Source: Rattus norvegicus (lineage: Eukaryota; Chordata; Mammalia; Rodentia; Muridae). Taken from it: 64,000 nucleotides of DNA. The stretch lies in the NCBI RefSeq assembly GCF_036323735.1, contig NC_086025.1, forward strand, positions 106,464,188-106,528,187, read 5' to 3'. The notes below the pieces were generated by a model. That model was not told the DNA's origin. It saw only the letters and a list, made by a program, of their open reading frames with translations, and searched no databases. The translations under genes were made by a program, and so were the position numbers. Each line of letters opens with the position of its first letter. The stretch's first letter is position 1. This document shows positions 50,461-62,062 of the stretch, piece by piece.

Positions 50461-50574
50461 TCCCCAGGCAGTGAAGGTCAACACTCTCTCTTCCTGATCC
50501 TCCGGCTGATCCTCTGACCCATGCTGCCATGGGGCAGCAGTTGGTTACCTGATGTCTAAAACTTCACATCTTGG

Positions 50575-50630
50575 TCTATCCAGGCATACAACAGGCACTC
50601 AATAAAGGTATGTTATGTGGATGTTAGAAG
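50575..50630 (+). mobile_element. L2 3'-end fragment
   Basis: GGCATACAACAGGCACTCAA then TAAAGGTATGTTATGTGG matches the last segment of L2. Confidence 0.55.
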
Positions 50631-51221
50631 GGGGACAGGGAGAAAAGGGGCTTCTATTCAAGAGAACTCCTATACTCTGGCTCCAACCCAAACAGGACTC
50701 AGAATGAATGAGCTAATGGGTAAAAGCAGATGTAGAAACTATTGCTATATTCCGTGTGGCCAAATCTATCCATAAAACCACCATCGCCTATGTTGGCTCC
50801 AGGAGAGGCTGCCAAAGACTCAGGAAGTTCATGATCCTTGGCTCAGAGTTTGACCGGAAGACGGGTGACCCAGGGGCCAGAGGCACCACTGGGTAACTAG
50901 TCCACACAGATAGCAAGAACATGCCCTAAAGTTAAAGTTACTTTTGTGAGGTTTTTATCTAACTACTTAAGTAAGCACTTTATCATAAAATCTTGAGGGG
51001 GAAAAAAAAGCACAAAAAGGGAAACTAAAGACTTAGGATGTAAAATCCTAAGAGCTATACATTAATTCCATATCTTCTGGAAGTATTTGTGATTTTGTGT
51101 GATTACAATTTTTCTACACACCTAGGTAAATCAGGGGAGTCACTGTATCCCAACACATGCATGGGACTGGAAGTCTTTACTGCATTCTCTTAACAGACAA
51201 TTAAAATTAGTCCATATAGCC

Positions 51222-51350
51222 TGTGTGCTTCAGGTCTGAAATCCCAGCTCTCAGAGCAGGGTAACTGTGACTTCAAGGCTAGCTTGGGATGCAGGGCAGG
51301 TTCAAGGACAGCCCATGCTATGTAGTGAAACTATCTTTTTACAAAGAAAT
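51222..51350 (+). mobile_element. Diverged B1 SINE
   Basis: TGAAATCCCAGCTCTCAGAG, GACTTCAAGGCTAGCTTGGG and GACAGCCCATGCTATGTAG follow the B1 order. The first of three adjacent SINEs. Confidence 0.65.
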
Positions 51351-51394
51351 TGAGGGGGGGGACTGGTGGTGGTGGTGGTATCTTTCACCAGGTA

Positions 51395-51580
51395 AAATAG
51401 TTTTTAAAAGAAATTTAAAACATTCGCTACATCAGTATGACACCCTGAGTCTGAGTCCTCCAGCCCATGTTGGAAGGAGAAAATGACTCCCCGAAGTGGT
51501 CCCCACCTCCATAGGGGGTGGGGGGCATATGCACCTGGACCTACATATTAATCATACAAACACAGAGCAAGCCAGCAAAC
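51395..51580 (+). mobile_element. B3/B4-class tRNA-derived SINE, diverged
   Basis: TGACACCCTGAGTCTGAGTC, CCATGTTGGAAGGAGAAAAT and GACTCCCCGAAGTGGTCCCC match the class body (CTGAGTTCGATCC…GGTGGAAGGAGAGAA…). Confidence 0.6.
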
Positions 51581-51582
51581 AA

Positions 51583-51656
51583 ATGTGCGTCTCTCATTGG
51601 CACAGCATTTTCCTCACATGTACAAAGTCTTGGTTTTGGTCCCTAGTACCATTTTT
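51583..51656 (+). mobile_element. ID-type SINE, diverged
   Basis: CATTGGCACAGCATTTTCCT, CACATGTACAAAGTCTTGG and GGTCCCTAGTACCATTTTTT follow the ID head and its 3' end. A separate A15 stretch lies at 51,777-51,792. Confidence 0.6.
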
Positions 51657-52559
51657 TAAATGTTTGCAAAATTTGGTCTTAATACTATTTTTTAAACTCT
51701 CAGATATTTCCCATTTTTAAAGAAAAGTACTAGTTTAAAGGTGCCCCCCACCTCTGTATTATTACTTCATCTGCACAAAAAAAAAAAAAAACCCCAGATA
51801 ACTCTGAGAAGTGTTAAGCTTAAGCCAATTCCATATGCCCTGAAGGCCCAGCCAGTCAGTGTTCCCTGAGAAGTCCCTGCCTGTCTGTTGGCTTCCAGCC
51901 TGCAGTGGGGTCTGTACCGGACCCTTATTACCAACACAGAATACTCCCTAAGACACTGGTAAACACTTGTCTAAAATTCACACACATCTACTGGGTATTA
52001 AGGGGAAAACATACTCATGTCTCCCATGGCCCATATCTGATGCTGTTCCCACAAAGTCCCCTGGGAAGTGTGAGGACAGAAAGTAGGGGCATCCCTGTCT
52101 ACAGAAGCACAAGCCCCTCCCTCATATTCCCACATGCCTGAGTACCAAGGAAGCAGCTTCCTATTGGGACAGGGTCACTGGCTTGTAGGACAACAGGGTC
52201 CCAAATAAACAAAGAGCAGAGCAACATGGTGCATGGCCTTGTTCCCCACAGTCTTGGAGGTGCAGCAGAGAGAGGAAGGAACATACACAGGTAAACAGGA
52301 GTTCAACTATCTGAAGGGACACCACAGATCTGGGGATGTTTCTCATGGATGGAGAGCTGTGTGGAGGGAAAGAGGGACCTCGGAGGTCACACAGTCTGGA
52401 TGACAGCTCATTTCACATAGAACCTGGGTCACCTGTGGCAGCCACACAATTGTTTTCGCATCCCACACGCAGGATCTGGGAGCATTTGCCTGGCTTACTT
52501 TGTGTACTTGGTGCTCAAAAATATTATAGCTGTTATGGGGTAAGGAGAATGTTTTGAAA

Positions 52560-52660
52560 GGGACTGTGATGGTGACTGCATAGTTCTCTGAATGTGTTGG
52601 AATGCTGTACACTTCAAGTGGATGGACAGTTTGCTGTGTCAACGGAACTTTTAGAAAAGA
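52560..52660 (+). mobile_element. L1M-type 3'-end relic
   Basis: GTGATGGTGACTGCATAGTT, CTCTGAATGTG and TGTACACTTCAAGTGGATGG resemble the old L1MB 3' tail (…CTCTGTGAATATACT…TTGTACACTTTAAATGGG). Confidence 0.45.
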
Positions 52661-53807
52661 TTACGGTTATTACAGGAATTTATTCTGAAGATCAAAATGG
52701 GCTGTCTAAAGATGTTTTGCGTGGTATGAAATGCCACACGAATGCTAGTGGACTTGTGTATCGCTGCCCCTCAGTGTCCTAGACTGCTGAAGGTATTATT
52801 CCACTGAAGTTCGTGTCAGGTGTCTTGCCCACTGCAATCTTCCTTCTCTCAGGCAATGCTCTTTTCTCATTGGCACTAGCAGAACCCTATACAAAGCAGA
52901 TACTGGACAAAGACACCTCAAGGAGCAGCTGGCCACACAGTCACAACTGCTGTGAACCCCGGGCCTAGCATGGTGGATGCTGTCTCCACCAGCACCAGAA
53001 ACCTCCTCAACCCCCAGATCTGCTGCTTCTAAAACAGAGATTGGTGGCTTTCTCCAGCCTGTTTAAGGATTCTACAGACATTGTTACTGAGATTAAAATG
53101 TCTATAGAACTCTTGGCAGATTTCCTGTTAATCCCAGTAAGTGGGAAAATGCCTGGGTCTAGCTGAAAGTCACTGTGCGTTGGACAGGTCACTCACTAGT
53201 CTCCGAGCTTTGTCCTGGTCTATACAAGCTTACTGCAGAGTCATTTTGCCTAAGTGAGGCCAGGCCAGGGTATGTGTAGCTCAACAGAGGTGTCCCTTCA
53301 AGCTTCTTTTTCACTATAGGAAACCAGCTGTTTGGAAGGTTCTCTGCCTTGTATGGCTAAGGGGACCTAAGGGTTGCTTAGCCTTCTCACTGAGCCTGGG
53401 TAGAGAGCATTTTTCTCACTAGGCTTGGGGGAAAACACCACCCAAAGGAGGCCAGAGGACCACCGCCATGTGCATGGCAGGATCCAGGTAAGTTCCTGCT
53501 TCTTCTCCCCATTCCAGGGGACATCAGATACTGTCTAGACACTAAACCTAAGACTATATCTGTTTTCATGGCAAGAAGGGCAACCAACCTTCTTTGAGCC
53601 TCGTGCTGATGCCAAGAGGGAAGAAAGTAGCTGGAATCCATTTAGCTCACATCAGGCAGGGAGGACCAGGACACACAGAGCACTGGTAGCTTATTCCCTA
53701 GCACGGCAGTGAAGAAAGAAGGCAAGCATGCTCCATGAAAGGGTCTGAACTCTGGCTTTAAGGACATGTGTTTCCCTCACCATGTTAAACAGAAGCCAAG
53801 GAAGCCA

Positions 53808-54045
53808 GCTGGTGGGATGGCTCAGCAGACAAAGGCACGTGCCACCAAGCCTGAGCACCTGAGTTCAATCTTTGGGACTACCTGGTAGAAGGGCAGAACG
53901 AACTCCTTCAACCTGACCCAGGATTCCACATGCATGCATGTCTTGGTATTTGTGTATCTGCATCAACATACATATGTGTACATGTAAAACATATACAAAT
54001 GCACGTACTCGTGCATGCATAATAAGTAAATGTAAAAAACATAAG
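53808..54045 (+). mobile_element. B4-class tRNA-derived SINE
   Basis: GGGATGGCTCAGCAGACAAA, CCACCAAGCCTGAGCACCTG and AGTTCAATCTTTGGGAC form the head and body. A CATG/CATA-rich stretch and ATAATAAGTAAATGTAAAAA form the tail. The best-preserved tRNA-derived SINE in the window. Confidence 0.8.
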
Positions 54046-54467
54046 CCAGGAAACCAACGGGATCAAAATCTCAAGTGTTTCACACACCTCAGAACAGCTA
54101 CCGATGTTAAATCCACTACACTATATCCTGGGGTCCTGCCATGTACCAATCCAGAAGGTAAGTAAAAACAGAATAAGGATGGAAGGACCCTCCATGAAAA
54201 TGAAAAATAAAATCCTTAGTATGAAAGTCTCCTGTGGGCAGCGCTGAACCTACCAAGCTTGCCAAGCTGCATCACTGCTCCTGTACAGGTATCTTTCAGT
54301 ATTAGGATGCAAATTCTCCTGCATGCTGCCACTTAAGTATAGCTCCTAACAGATTGGCAAAAAAGAAGCAAAAGAGTAGGCCTGGATAAGAGAACAACTA
54401 CCAGATACTCACTGCGTGTGTGCATATACCCCCATACCATCCCCATCCCCAACATAATGGGGTCACA

Positions 54468-54560
54468 CTACCCTTTCATTTCATTCTCAAGGCCACCTCA
54501 CCATCATGGGTTATATCCAATGGAAGAGGAAACTAAGCCTAAGATATGTGTGGCCATGGT
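54468..54560 (-). mobile_element. MIR fragment, reverse orientation
   Basis: TTTCATTCTCAAGGCCACCT and GAAGAGGAAACTAAGCCTAA match the reverse MIR core. Confidence 0.5.
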
Positions 54561-55394
54561 AGCAGTAGTATAAGGGGGGTTCGGGAGAGGTCTGAAGAGG
54601 CAGGCATACTTCTATGTCCAGTGGGGCAAAGTGTCCCTGTGACACTAGGTTGTGCCCCTACTGAGCATCACAGGGGCCTAGCCAAGGTCCACTTGGTCCC
54701 TAGCATTGAGCCTAGATGTGTACAAGAAATCATGGGTTACCTCTGCCATGACTGTTGTGAGCCAAAAAAATATCCTGGTTGCTATGAGTCTTAAATGACC
54801 TACATATATATCAAAATGGGACGGCCAGGCTTCATGGAGACTCTGTGTCTCTTCATTATTGCCATTGCTTAGTAGAACAACTTTTGGAAGGTCTGGCTAT
54901 GCCCTGATGCTCCAGCACATGTTCTCACCTCCCCAAAACATCTAAACACAGGCCCAAGCCTGCTTTTCCCCAGAGCCTCTTCCTTTCCACCTGCCCATGA
55001 CTCATCCCCCACAGTGAGCTGGAAGATGGGTGCACCTGCCCCTGTTGCACCTCACCTTTGTGGGCCTGTCCCATCTACTTCCCTCTTCCCCACACCCGGC
55101 AGACCCTCCCCTGTGGTCTTCATGAAGGCATCCTCATAGGAACTGAGCCTGGCCTCCCCTTTGCCATCATTCTTTACACAGCAGCTACTAATTGCCCTTC
55201 AGCAGGACTTGGGTCTCATACGTGATTTGCTGGCCTAGGTCAGGGTCAGGGTGTGATGGAATGAGAGATATGGGCACAGGCTCCAAAGGCCTGAGTGCAG
55301 AGAGGTAAGGAGTAGGGCAGAGCCTTGGCAAAGATCAATCTGGAATGCTTGCCGAGGCCTAATTTCCACCAAAATATCCTAAGCCTTGAGATTC

Positions 55395-55600
55395 TCGGAG
55401 GGCTCCACAAATTGGAAAGTGCCTAATTAGCATGTGTATAAGATAGCATTCTCATTACCATCAACAAATAGCATAAATACCAAATATATTTATAGGCTAT
55501 GGATATGTAGGGAGGCAATACGGATTTAGAAAATCAAACTTTAAATACATTTCCAGAAAGTCAAAATTCATTTTGAGAGGCACGGTGCAAGGGAAGAATT
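55395..55600. promoter_or_regulatory. Candidate AT-rich conserved noncoding block
   Basis: It contains CCTAATTAGCATG (homeodomain-like palindrome CTAATTAG, about 55,423) followed by AT-rich non-repetitive sequence with ATTACCATCAAC and CATTTTGAGAGGCACGG. No SINE or LINE signature was seen. Confidence 0.25.
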
Positions 55601-57376
55601 AGAATGAAAAGACACAGTGAGAGGGGACGCCATTACTGAAGAGATATGCAGGCTCTTTCTATGGACCAGGCACCATTAGCTCTTTTGGCACGTTCACCAC
55701 TCAGCCCAGCAGACAGAAACTAAATGCTCGCCACTCTTATTCAGCTCTCTGAGCCCCTGGGTGGCAGGCACTGCTGTACCCCCACTTTACTGCAAAGGGA
55801 ACTAGGGCTCCTGAGGAGCAGGTAGCTGTTGAGAAACATGGTGGATGGATGGGGAAGCTTCCTGCAGCGATGGCTGTATACCATGTGCAGGTAGGGGAGG
55901 AAGGGTTGGAACTGGAGAACGGTAGGCCCAGCACACGCTGAATGGAGTCCTGAGCTGGACAGTGATATACAGCAAGGAGTAATAGCAGGCAGGGGCCACA
56001 GTGAAGCCTCACAGCATTAGAAGTGAGTACCACACCACATCTATAGCTGTGGCCAAAGAAAAGTCTAAATAGGACTGAATTCTCTTGGAATTTGAGGGAT
56101 GCGGTCGGCTCTGGAGCAAACTTATAAGAGAAACAGGAAGAGGCAAGTGGTTGTGGCTTTGATCCTTGATGTGGGAAGCACTGACCTCAAGGTATGGATG
56201 GAGAGAAGTGCAGTCTGTCCTCGGGCCTTGACCTTTACCCGAGAGGTGCCTACATTGGTGCTGGTGATGACAAAGGTAAGACACTCTAGGGAAGCCCTTG
56301 AGAACACTGGAGTCACAATGACATCTGGCCCACTCTCCCGAGTTTGGACTCCAAAGTCGCTGTCTGTGTACTCTGGACCTCTACGGCATCTCTGACACCA
56401 ACTCCTGTCACTTGCACCTGCTGGCATCCCCACACCTCCATCACACCCCAACCCTGATCCTGGTATGTGGTGCCTCAGGCCCACCTTCTTCACTTGCCTA
56501 GCATCTGGATACTTTCTTCTCACTGGTCTTCCATTTGGCTCTCATGAAGCAAATGAGAGTGGGCAGTGTTGTGTAGGTAAGAGCACAATTTGGTCACTGG
56601 ACGCAACCCTCCCAGACCATTGGTGCTGAGGGACATCCACTGAGCACCTTCTATCTGACTGGCCTGGTCCTTCCCAGCCAAACCCAGTGATGGCTGAAAC
56701 TTCTCCTACCTAGAAAGCCAGGACCTGAGCTGGGGTCCATACAGGCTCTGTGGTATATACATGGGAAAAAGCAGTTGAGAAAGGTTCTAATTTTGTGTGT
56801 AAATCTGCACAGACCTCAGGCTATAACCTGAGTAGGCAGACTTAACCCAACATCGGTGCTGATGTGAGAACTGGAGTTGACTCCCAGACCAACTCTTAGT
56901 TATGCAGTGTGGGTGGACTGCAGGCAGCCCAGCAGAGGCCAGGAGAAATAGACTGAGATCTAGCCCCATATCCCAACACTATAGCAGAGCTCAAGACAGG
57001 GAGAGCCCACGACAGAACAGGAATAGTAGCAGAGACAGTACACGCAGTGAAGAGACACACAGGTGTGGGGACAGAAAACAAAAGGGGTGGGGCCTCAGCC
57101 AAACTTCACTCTATCTTCAAAAGCAAGCTGGGGACAAAGAAGCCTATATCTGACTATATAAAGGCTGCTTAAAACTCAGTGAGTACTGAAGCCAGTTTAA
57201 AAGAAGATAGGCGGGATTCTTTTTTAAGTAGATGTTTCATGAAAGAATGGAAAGCTATGGCTAGTAAGGACAAGAGAAGATGCTGGGGTCCAGCCAGTCA
57301 TCGAAATCATACATTTTACAAGTTCTAGTCATGGTTCTTGTGGGGACCATTGTACACCCCCATGGTATAACTTCCA

Positions 57377-57500
57377 TATGTATGTATGTATGCATATATG
57401 TTATATATGCATGTGTGCATATGTATGTTATGTATATATGTATGTACATATGTTTGTATGTGTGTATGTACAAATATGTTATGCATATATAAATATATAC
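57377..57500. repeat. Imperfect (TATG)n/(TA)n microsatellite
   Basis: An alternating purine-pyrimidine run of TATG, TATA and CATG units, with cruciform and Z-DNA potential. It produces overlapping Tyr/Met/Ile-rich artefact frames on both strands. Confidence 0.95.
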
Positions 57501-57559
57501 ACTTATATATGTTGTACATAATTTTAGGAAAATATAAAATAATATAATTTCTTGAGGTT

Positions 57560-57890
57560 ATCAAACAACCTTGGTGTTATCTGTCCCTTGTCACTACTCA
57601 TTCTGTACTGATCTCCCTACACTCTTCCCACTCCGAGCCCACTCCCCACTATTTCATTTCCCATTTCATATTGCCTGTATCCTGTTAGTCCCTTCTCAAG
57701 GTCTGTCCCCATCATGGTCCCCATATACTTTCCTGGTTTCTGTGGTTACTCCATGTTGTGTAGTCATACTGGAGGATTTGAAGCTAGAAGCCACTTGTCT
57801 TTCTGAGTGTGAGTTATCTCACTCAATATAATTTTTCTAGTACCATTCATTTGCCTGCAAACTTTGTGATTTCGCTTTTTATAGAAAATA
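57560..57890 (-). mobile_element. L1 3'-region fragment, antisense
   Basis: GTGAGTTATCTCACTCAATA, TTTTCTAGTACCATTCATTT and GCCTGCAAACTTTGTGATTT are typical of the antisense strand of rodent/mammalian L1 3' sequence. The upstream part is pyrimidine-rich, as expected. Confidence 0.7.
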
Positions 57891-57892
57891 TG

Positions 57893-57962
57893 TGTGCACA
57901 CTCACATATACATGTATGTATACATGTATCTATATATGTATTTATATATGCATGTATATGAT
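57893..57962. repeat. Imperfect (TATG)n microsatellite, second block
   Basis: TATACATGTATGTATACATG and related units. Together with 57,377-57,500 it brackets the L1 fragment. Confidence 0.9.
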
Positions 57963-59171
57963 TCTCTTAAAACTGTTAACTAGTAACAGTCCTTTCAACA
58001 TGTATCACGTCGAAAAATGTGGCATCTTTAATTTTTGCACTGCAGGACCGAGAGGAGGGAACACACAGAGCTCAACACATCACAGTGAAACATAAAATGT
58101 AATACTCTATTTAAAGGAAGAGTCTTTCAGTAGCAGGGGAATACAGCTATCCTCAGGAACAGTACTGGTCTCAGATTTGGGGATGGCAAAACTTAATCCT
58201 TCCTTGGCCTCAGGCAGCTAGGATCTCTCCTGACAAGAGTCCTCAGGCTGCTGCCTTTTTTCCTGACCTTCAGGCTCCATTACCTTTAGAACAACTAACA
58301 TGTGCCTCTCGTCTGAAGCTAAGCTTCTGTACAGACCATCCAGTTCTAGGGACCTTGCTACGAGCATCCATCATGGAGGGCTTTAAGGATACTGCTGGAT
58401 ACTGTTGTCAATCAAGGCTGCACAGTCTCCCAGGGTGCTCAAGGAAAGCCACGGCTGAGCAGGCAGAGCACAGCAGAACTCCCAGGATTTGTCCTCCCTA
58501 CCTTCCTACATGGCCCATTCTGATGTTGACTATTCGGTTTCCTCCAGAGTCTAAAGCATGGCCTATTCATCTGTAAGGAGGCATAGCTCTCCCACTACGG
58601 CTTAGGGCCCCTCTAGTTCCATGGCATACTAGACAACCTGCAAAACTACTAAGTAAAAGTCTGCTGCTGGGGATGGACCAGTAGTCACTTCCCTAAACTT
58701 CTCTAGAAGGCACATGCCAAAGGTTCTCAGCATCGTAAGTGCTGGCCCGCACTCCTAGCTATCACTCCTGGGATCTCTCAGAGGAATAGATGAGCTGACA
58801 ATTGGGAAGAGCTGCTTGAGCCTTGTGCATGCATGCCCCTCTCCGTTTTGACAGCAGCAAAGGGACAGGCCTATGTAGTGGTGGGGCTGGAGTCGCAGCC
58901 AGCCCATAGCTGACATGGACTGTGAACAAAAGCAAGCAGAGCTAAATGTAGAGGAAGTGATTCTGCAGACTGTGGTGTAAGTAGAAGAGATGGATGGTTC
59001 AGGATTACATGAGAAGACAAGAGAGTTAGTGACTAGATCAAAGGCTTGGAAATGAACTTCTGCCTTTGCATTCACCAGGCACGTGGAAAAGCAACCTTCA
59101 AGGGAGCTGGCTGTGCCTCTCACACTCTCTTTTCTCTCACCAAGACATTAAAAAGACAAAAGGTGCTGGTG
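57963..59171. other. Nothing recognised
   Basis: Unique sequence. The 122-codon minus-strand frame (58,755-59,123) is Cys/Ser-rich without a recognisable domain. Confidence 0.5.
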
Positions 59172-59216
59172 AAGGATTAATATGCAAAGATAAATCTTGA
59201 CCTTGCAAATACAAAG
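59172..59216. promoter_or_regulatory. Dense transcription-factor-like motif cluster
   Basis: Within 45 bp lie AGGATTAA (OTX/bicoid-like), TATGCAAAG (octamer-like), AGATAA (GATA-like) and TTGACCTTG (nuclear-receptor half-site, ESRR-like), then GCAAATACAAAG. Not repetitive. Regulatory role is inference. Confidence 0.3.
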
Positions 59217-61985
59217 CACCAGAAGCCCCCACTCTTGCCCTGCTACCTGCCAGGCTGCCCAACAGGCATCAAAAGGAGCTTCCAGATCATTCCTAATTCT
59301 TTATACCCGGACGCCCTGAGGTTGGGGACTCATTCAACATTGCCAGGCTGTTTTCCAATATAACAATGAGAAAATTAATAAGAAAGTACTTCTGTGTAAC
59401 AGGAGTACATCTTCACTGGTCTTGAATTTGCCTCTAAACCCTACAACCACCTTAGGAGAGAGCACTGACACCCCACAGGAGAATGGGATGGGGAGATACT
59501 GGCAGTATTCAGGCAGAGTTTTACCAATGGGTTCACAACATATCCTAGGATGGATGGTGTTCCTTCCACAAGGCCTGTACACATGAGACACCTGCCTACT
59601 GGGCACATTTTATTATAGCCACATGGAATCTTGAAGGCCACCTAGCCCAGTTCCCTCTTTGAACAACTTAAATGAACCCTCCAAAGTTGGCCAGAACTCA
59701 GGTCTGAGCCCAGGGTCTCTTGGTCTAGAAAGTGCTTTCTCTTGGTGCTTCACAGGGACTCCAGTCTGAGACAGGCCAGACCACAACACTGTGTCCATAT
59801 AATCGCAGCAGACCCAGGCAACGAAAAGAACATGGTGACTGGTCATTTTTTCAGCCCATCATGATGAAACTGAGACTCTGTCCTATCTTACCACAGTGTT
59901 ATTAAGCACTACAAGCTCTGTGCTGCAGAAGAGGGAGAGAGAGAGACATGACTGCCTCGGTGAGGGATTAAACCCATATCACCCTGAAAATATATGACTC
60001 TGGTGGATTACATTCCGGCAGTTCACGATGGCCTGTCAGAGGAACCATGGTGAAATAAAGAGTAAAAATTGTCCAGAGTTGTTTTGCCGTGATCCAAATT
60101 AGAAAATGCTACTCAGGATGATTTATGCAGAAGGTTTTCCCTTCTTTGTGGAGAATCTGTCAAGTGTTGCAGCAGCACGAGAGCAACAACACAATTCAAA
60201 CTGGGGGAGGGGGGAGGCCAAAGAGTACAGAAACATGGCAAGGTCCGTGAGGCTTTTAAGTCAGAAGTACAGCCCTTAGAAGACCCGTTCATGGAGAACG
60301 TGGTTCTGAAGACCCCTGGGCTGGCCCAGGAGTCATGGAACTGTGATACGGAGAACCTCTCACACCACCACACCTCACTCAGCATAGCTACCATGGGACA
60401 GGATGCCCCAGGCACATGGCTTTGGCCAAGCAGAAGGGCATCAGCTATGTTGGATGGCATTGGACCATTATGTGTTTGAGTACTTTTTCTCTACTATGCA
60501 ACAAGGACAAGGCAGGACTAGCCAGACTGATTCTTGGAACGGAAAGTTCCCAAGCCTCCGTCAACCTCTTGTTATGTGTAATGTGCAATGACATCGATTT
60601 CTGCTTTACTTCAGTGATATTTAGGGTCAGTCTGTTGTCTAGCTTAAACTAGTAAAACCTATGAGGTGTTTCTTCCTGGAACTCCCTATACCTACTCTCC
60701 GGTATATAAGGGCTTACTCCTTTAGGACTTAGTACAAACTACACCTTCCAGAAGCATCTCTCACTTCTGGCCCATGACCCATCTTTCTCCGGTTATGACC
60801 CTCTAGTCCCTCAGCTCCCCATCCATGCATGTCCCTAGGTCTTCTGTGCTGATGTCTGAAAATGGTTCTTCCTGAGCAGTCTGAGTCCGTCCTGTTGTCA
60901 GGTAATTCCCTGGATACACATCTAGGAAGAGGTGCTCTGGGTTGTACCAGGCCCTGGGCCTACCTTACCCATTTGTTCTGACTTAGGAAAGTCTGCAATC
61001 AAAATCCTTTCAGAACTAAGGATTCAAAACTATGAATCCTTTCATAGTTTTCAGAACTATATGGCCTAGTGAGACACAGATATGTAAAACTATAAGGAAG
61101 CCATGTGATAGTTGTCCTGAGAACCACCCTTCCGAGTGAGAGTGTGTCTTTCCTGCAGAAAAGGCTGCTGGCTTCCCATGAATCTGTGCACCACGTGGTC
61201 TGAACAAAAGCAGAGCTGCCGGGCCCACACCTTGTATTCTGGGTCAGAGAAGGACCATGCTAGTGGGCTTATAGAGATAATGGGGCCAGACCTAGGCCCC
61301 CAAAGACGATGTCCCATTCACCTCCAGTGGTGGTGTGACATTTCTTCATGGCTTCTCCCAGATGGCCCACAGCATAGTTGGAGTCTTCCTCCCTAGGATC
61401 AAAGCTGACTTCATCTCAAACATGGTCTCTGGTGTTTCTGTTTGCCGATCTTAACCACTGATCCCTTGCTTTGTCTTCTATTCCTCCTGCAACAGGTCTT
61501 GGGGATCAGGTGATACACCCCTGAGATCTAACTGGTGTCCACGGTTGGTTTAGGACTGATAAAAAGTGCAGTTCCACCTCCCTCTGTCATGTGAGCCTAT
61601 GTAAACTGCATAATCCACCTGAACTCTGGCTTACTCGCAGCCTCTGTCAGTGATGTGCATGGGGAAAGAGGGGGTTTGGAACAGAGAAGACATTTGCCCC
61701 TGCCTGCTCATAGTTAAGAAGTACCGTTACGGTTTTTGTAAATGTACCTGATCTTATCACAATGGCTTCCTAGCCACATTTTTCCAACCTTAGCTGGTAA
61801 TAAATTCTAGAAACCTACATGAGAAGTTATGCTGAGCAGAAACCACTTCTGAAAACTATCCCAAAATCCAAAATGGATTAAGCTGTGTCATTGCCTGCAA
61901 TGACTCATTCAATAAGATGTACGCATACCAACAGCCGCTATTTTAGGTAAATTCAACTCAATCCCTTGCTTTCAAGTTCACTGAG
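59217..61985. other. No gene recognised
   Basis: 60,050-60,210 is non-repetitive and compact, with ATGATTTATGCAG and ATCCAAATTAG, possibly regulatory. A 128-codon stop-free plus-strand stretch (about 60,093-60,480) has no early ATG and is within chance expectation. Confidence 0.45.
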
Positions 61986-62062
61986 TTGGGGGAGAAAGAA
62001 GAGAGGGAAGGAAGAGAAGGGAGAATGGAGGAGAGGGAAGCAGAGGGAAGCAGAGGGAAGCA
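61986..62062. repeat. Purine-rich tract with (AGAGGGAAGC)3
   Basis: A GGAA/GAGA purine run ends in a 10-nt tandem unit repeated about three times. Confidence 0.85.

Noticed and set aside
54093..54157. 65-nt plus-strand segment ending AGAAG/GTAAGTAAA
   Set aside because: Directly follows a SINE; short and unsupported.
60093..60480. 128-codon stop-free plus-strand stretch with a protein-like middle part
   Set aside because: No ATG until two thirds of the way through, no splice context, an equally long antisense frame, and length expected by chance in 64 kb.
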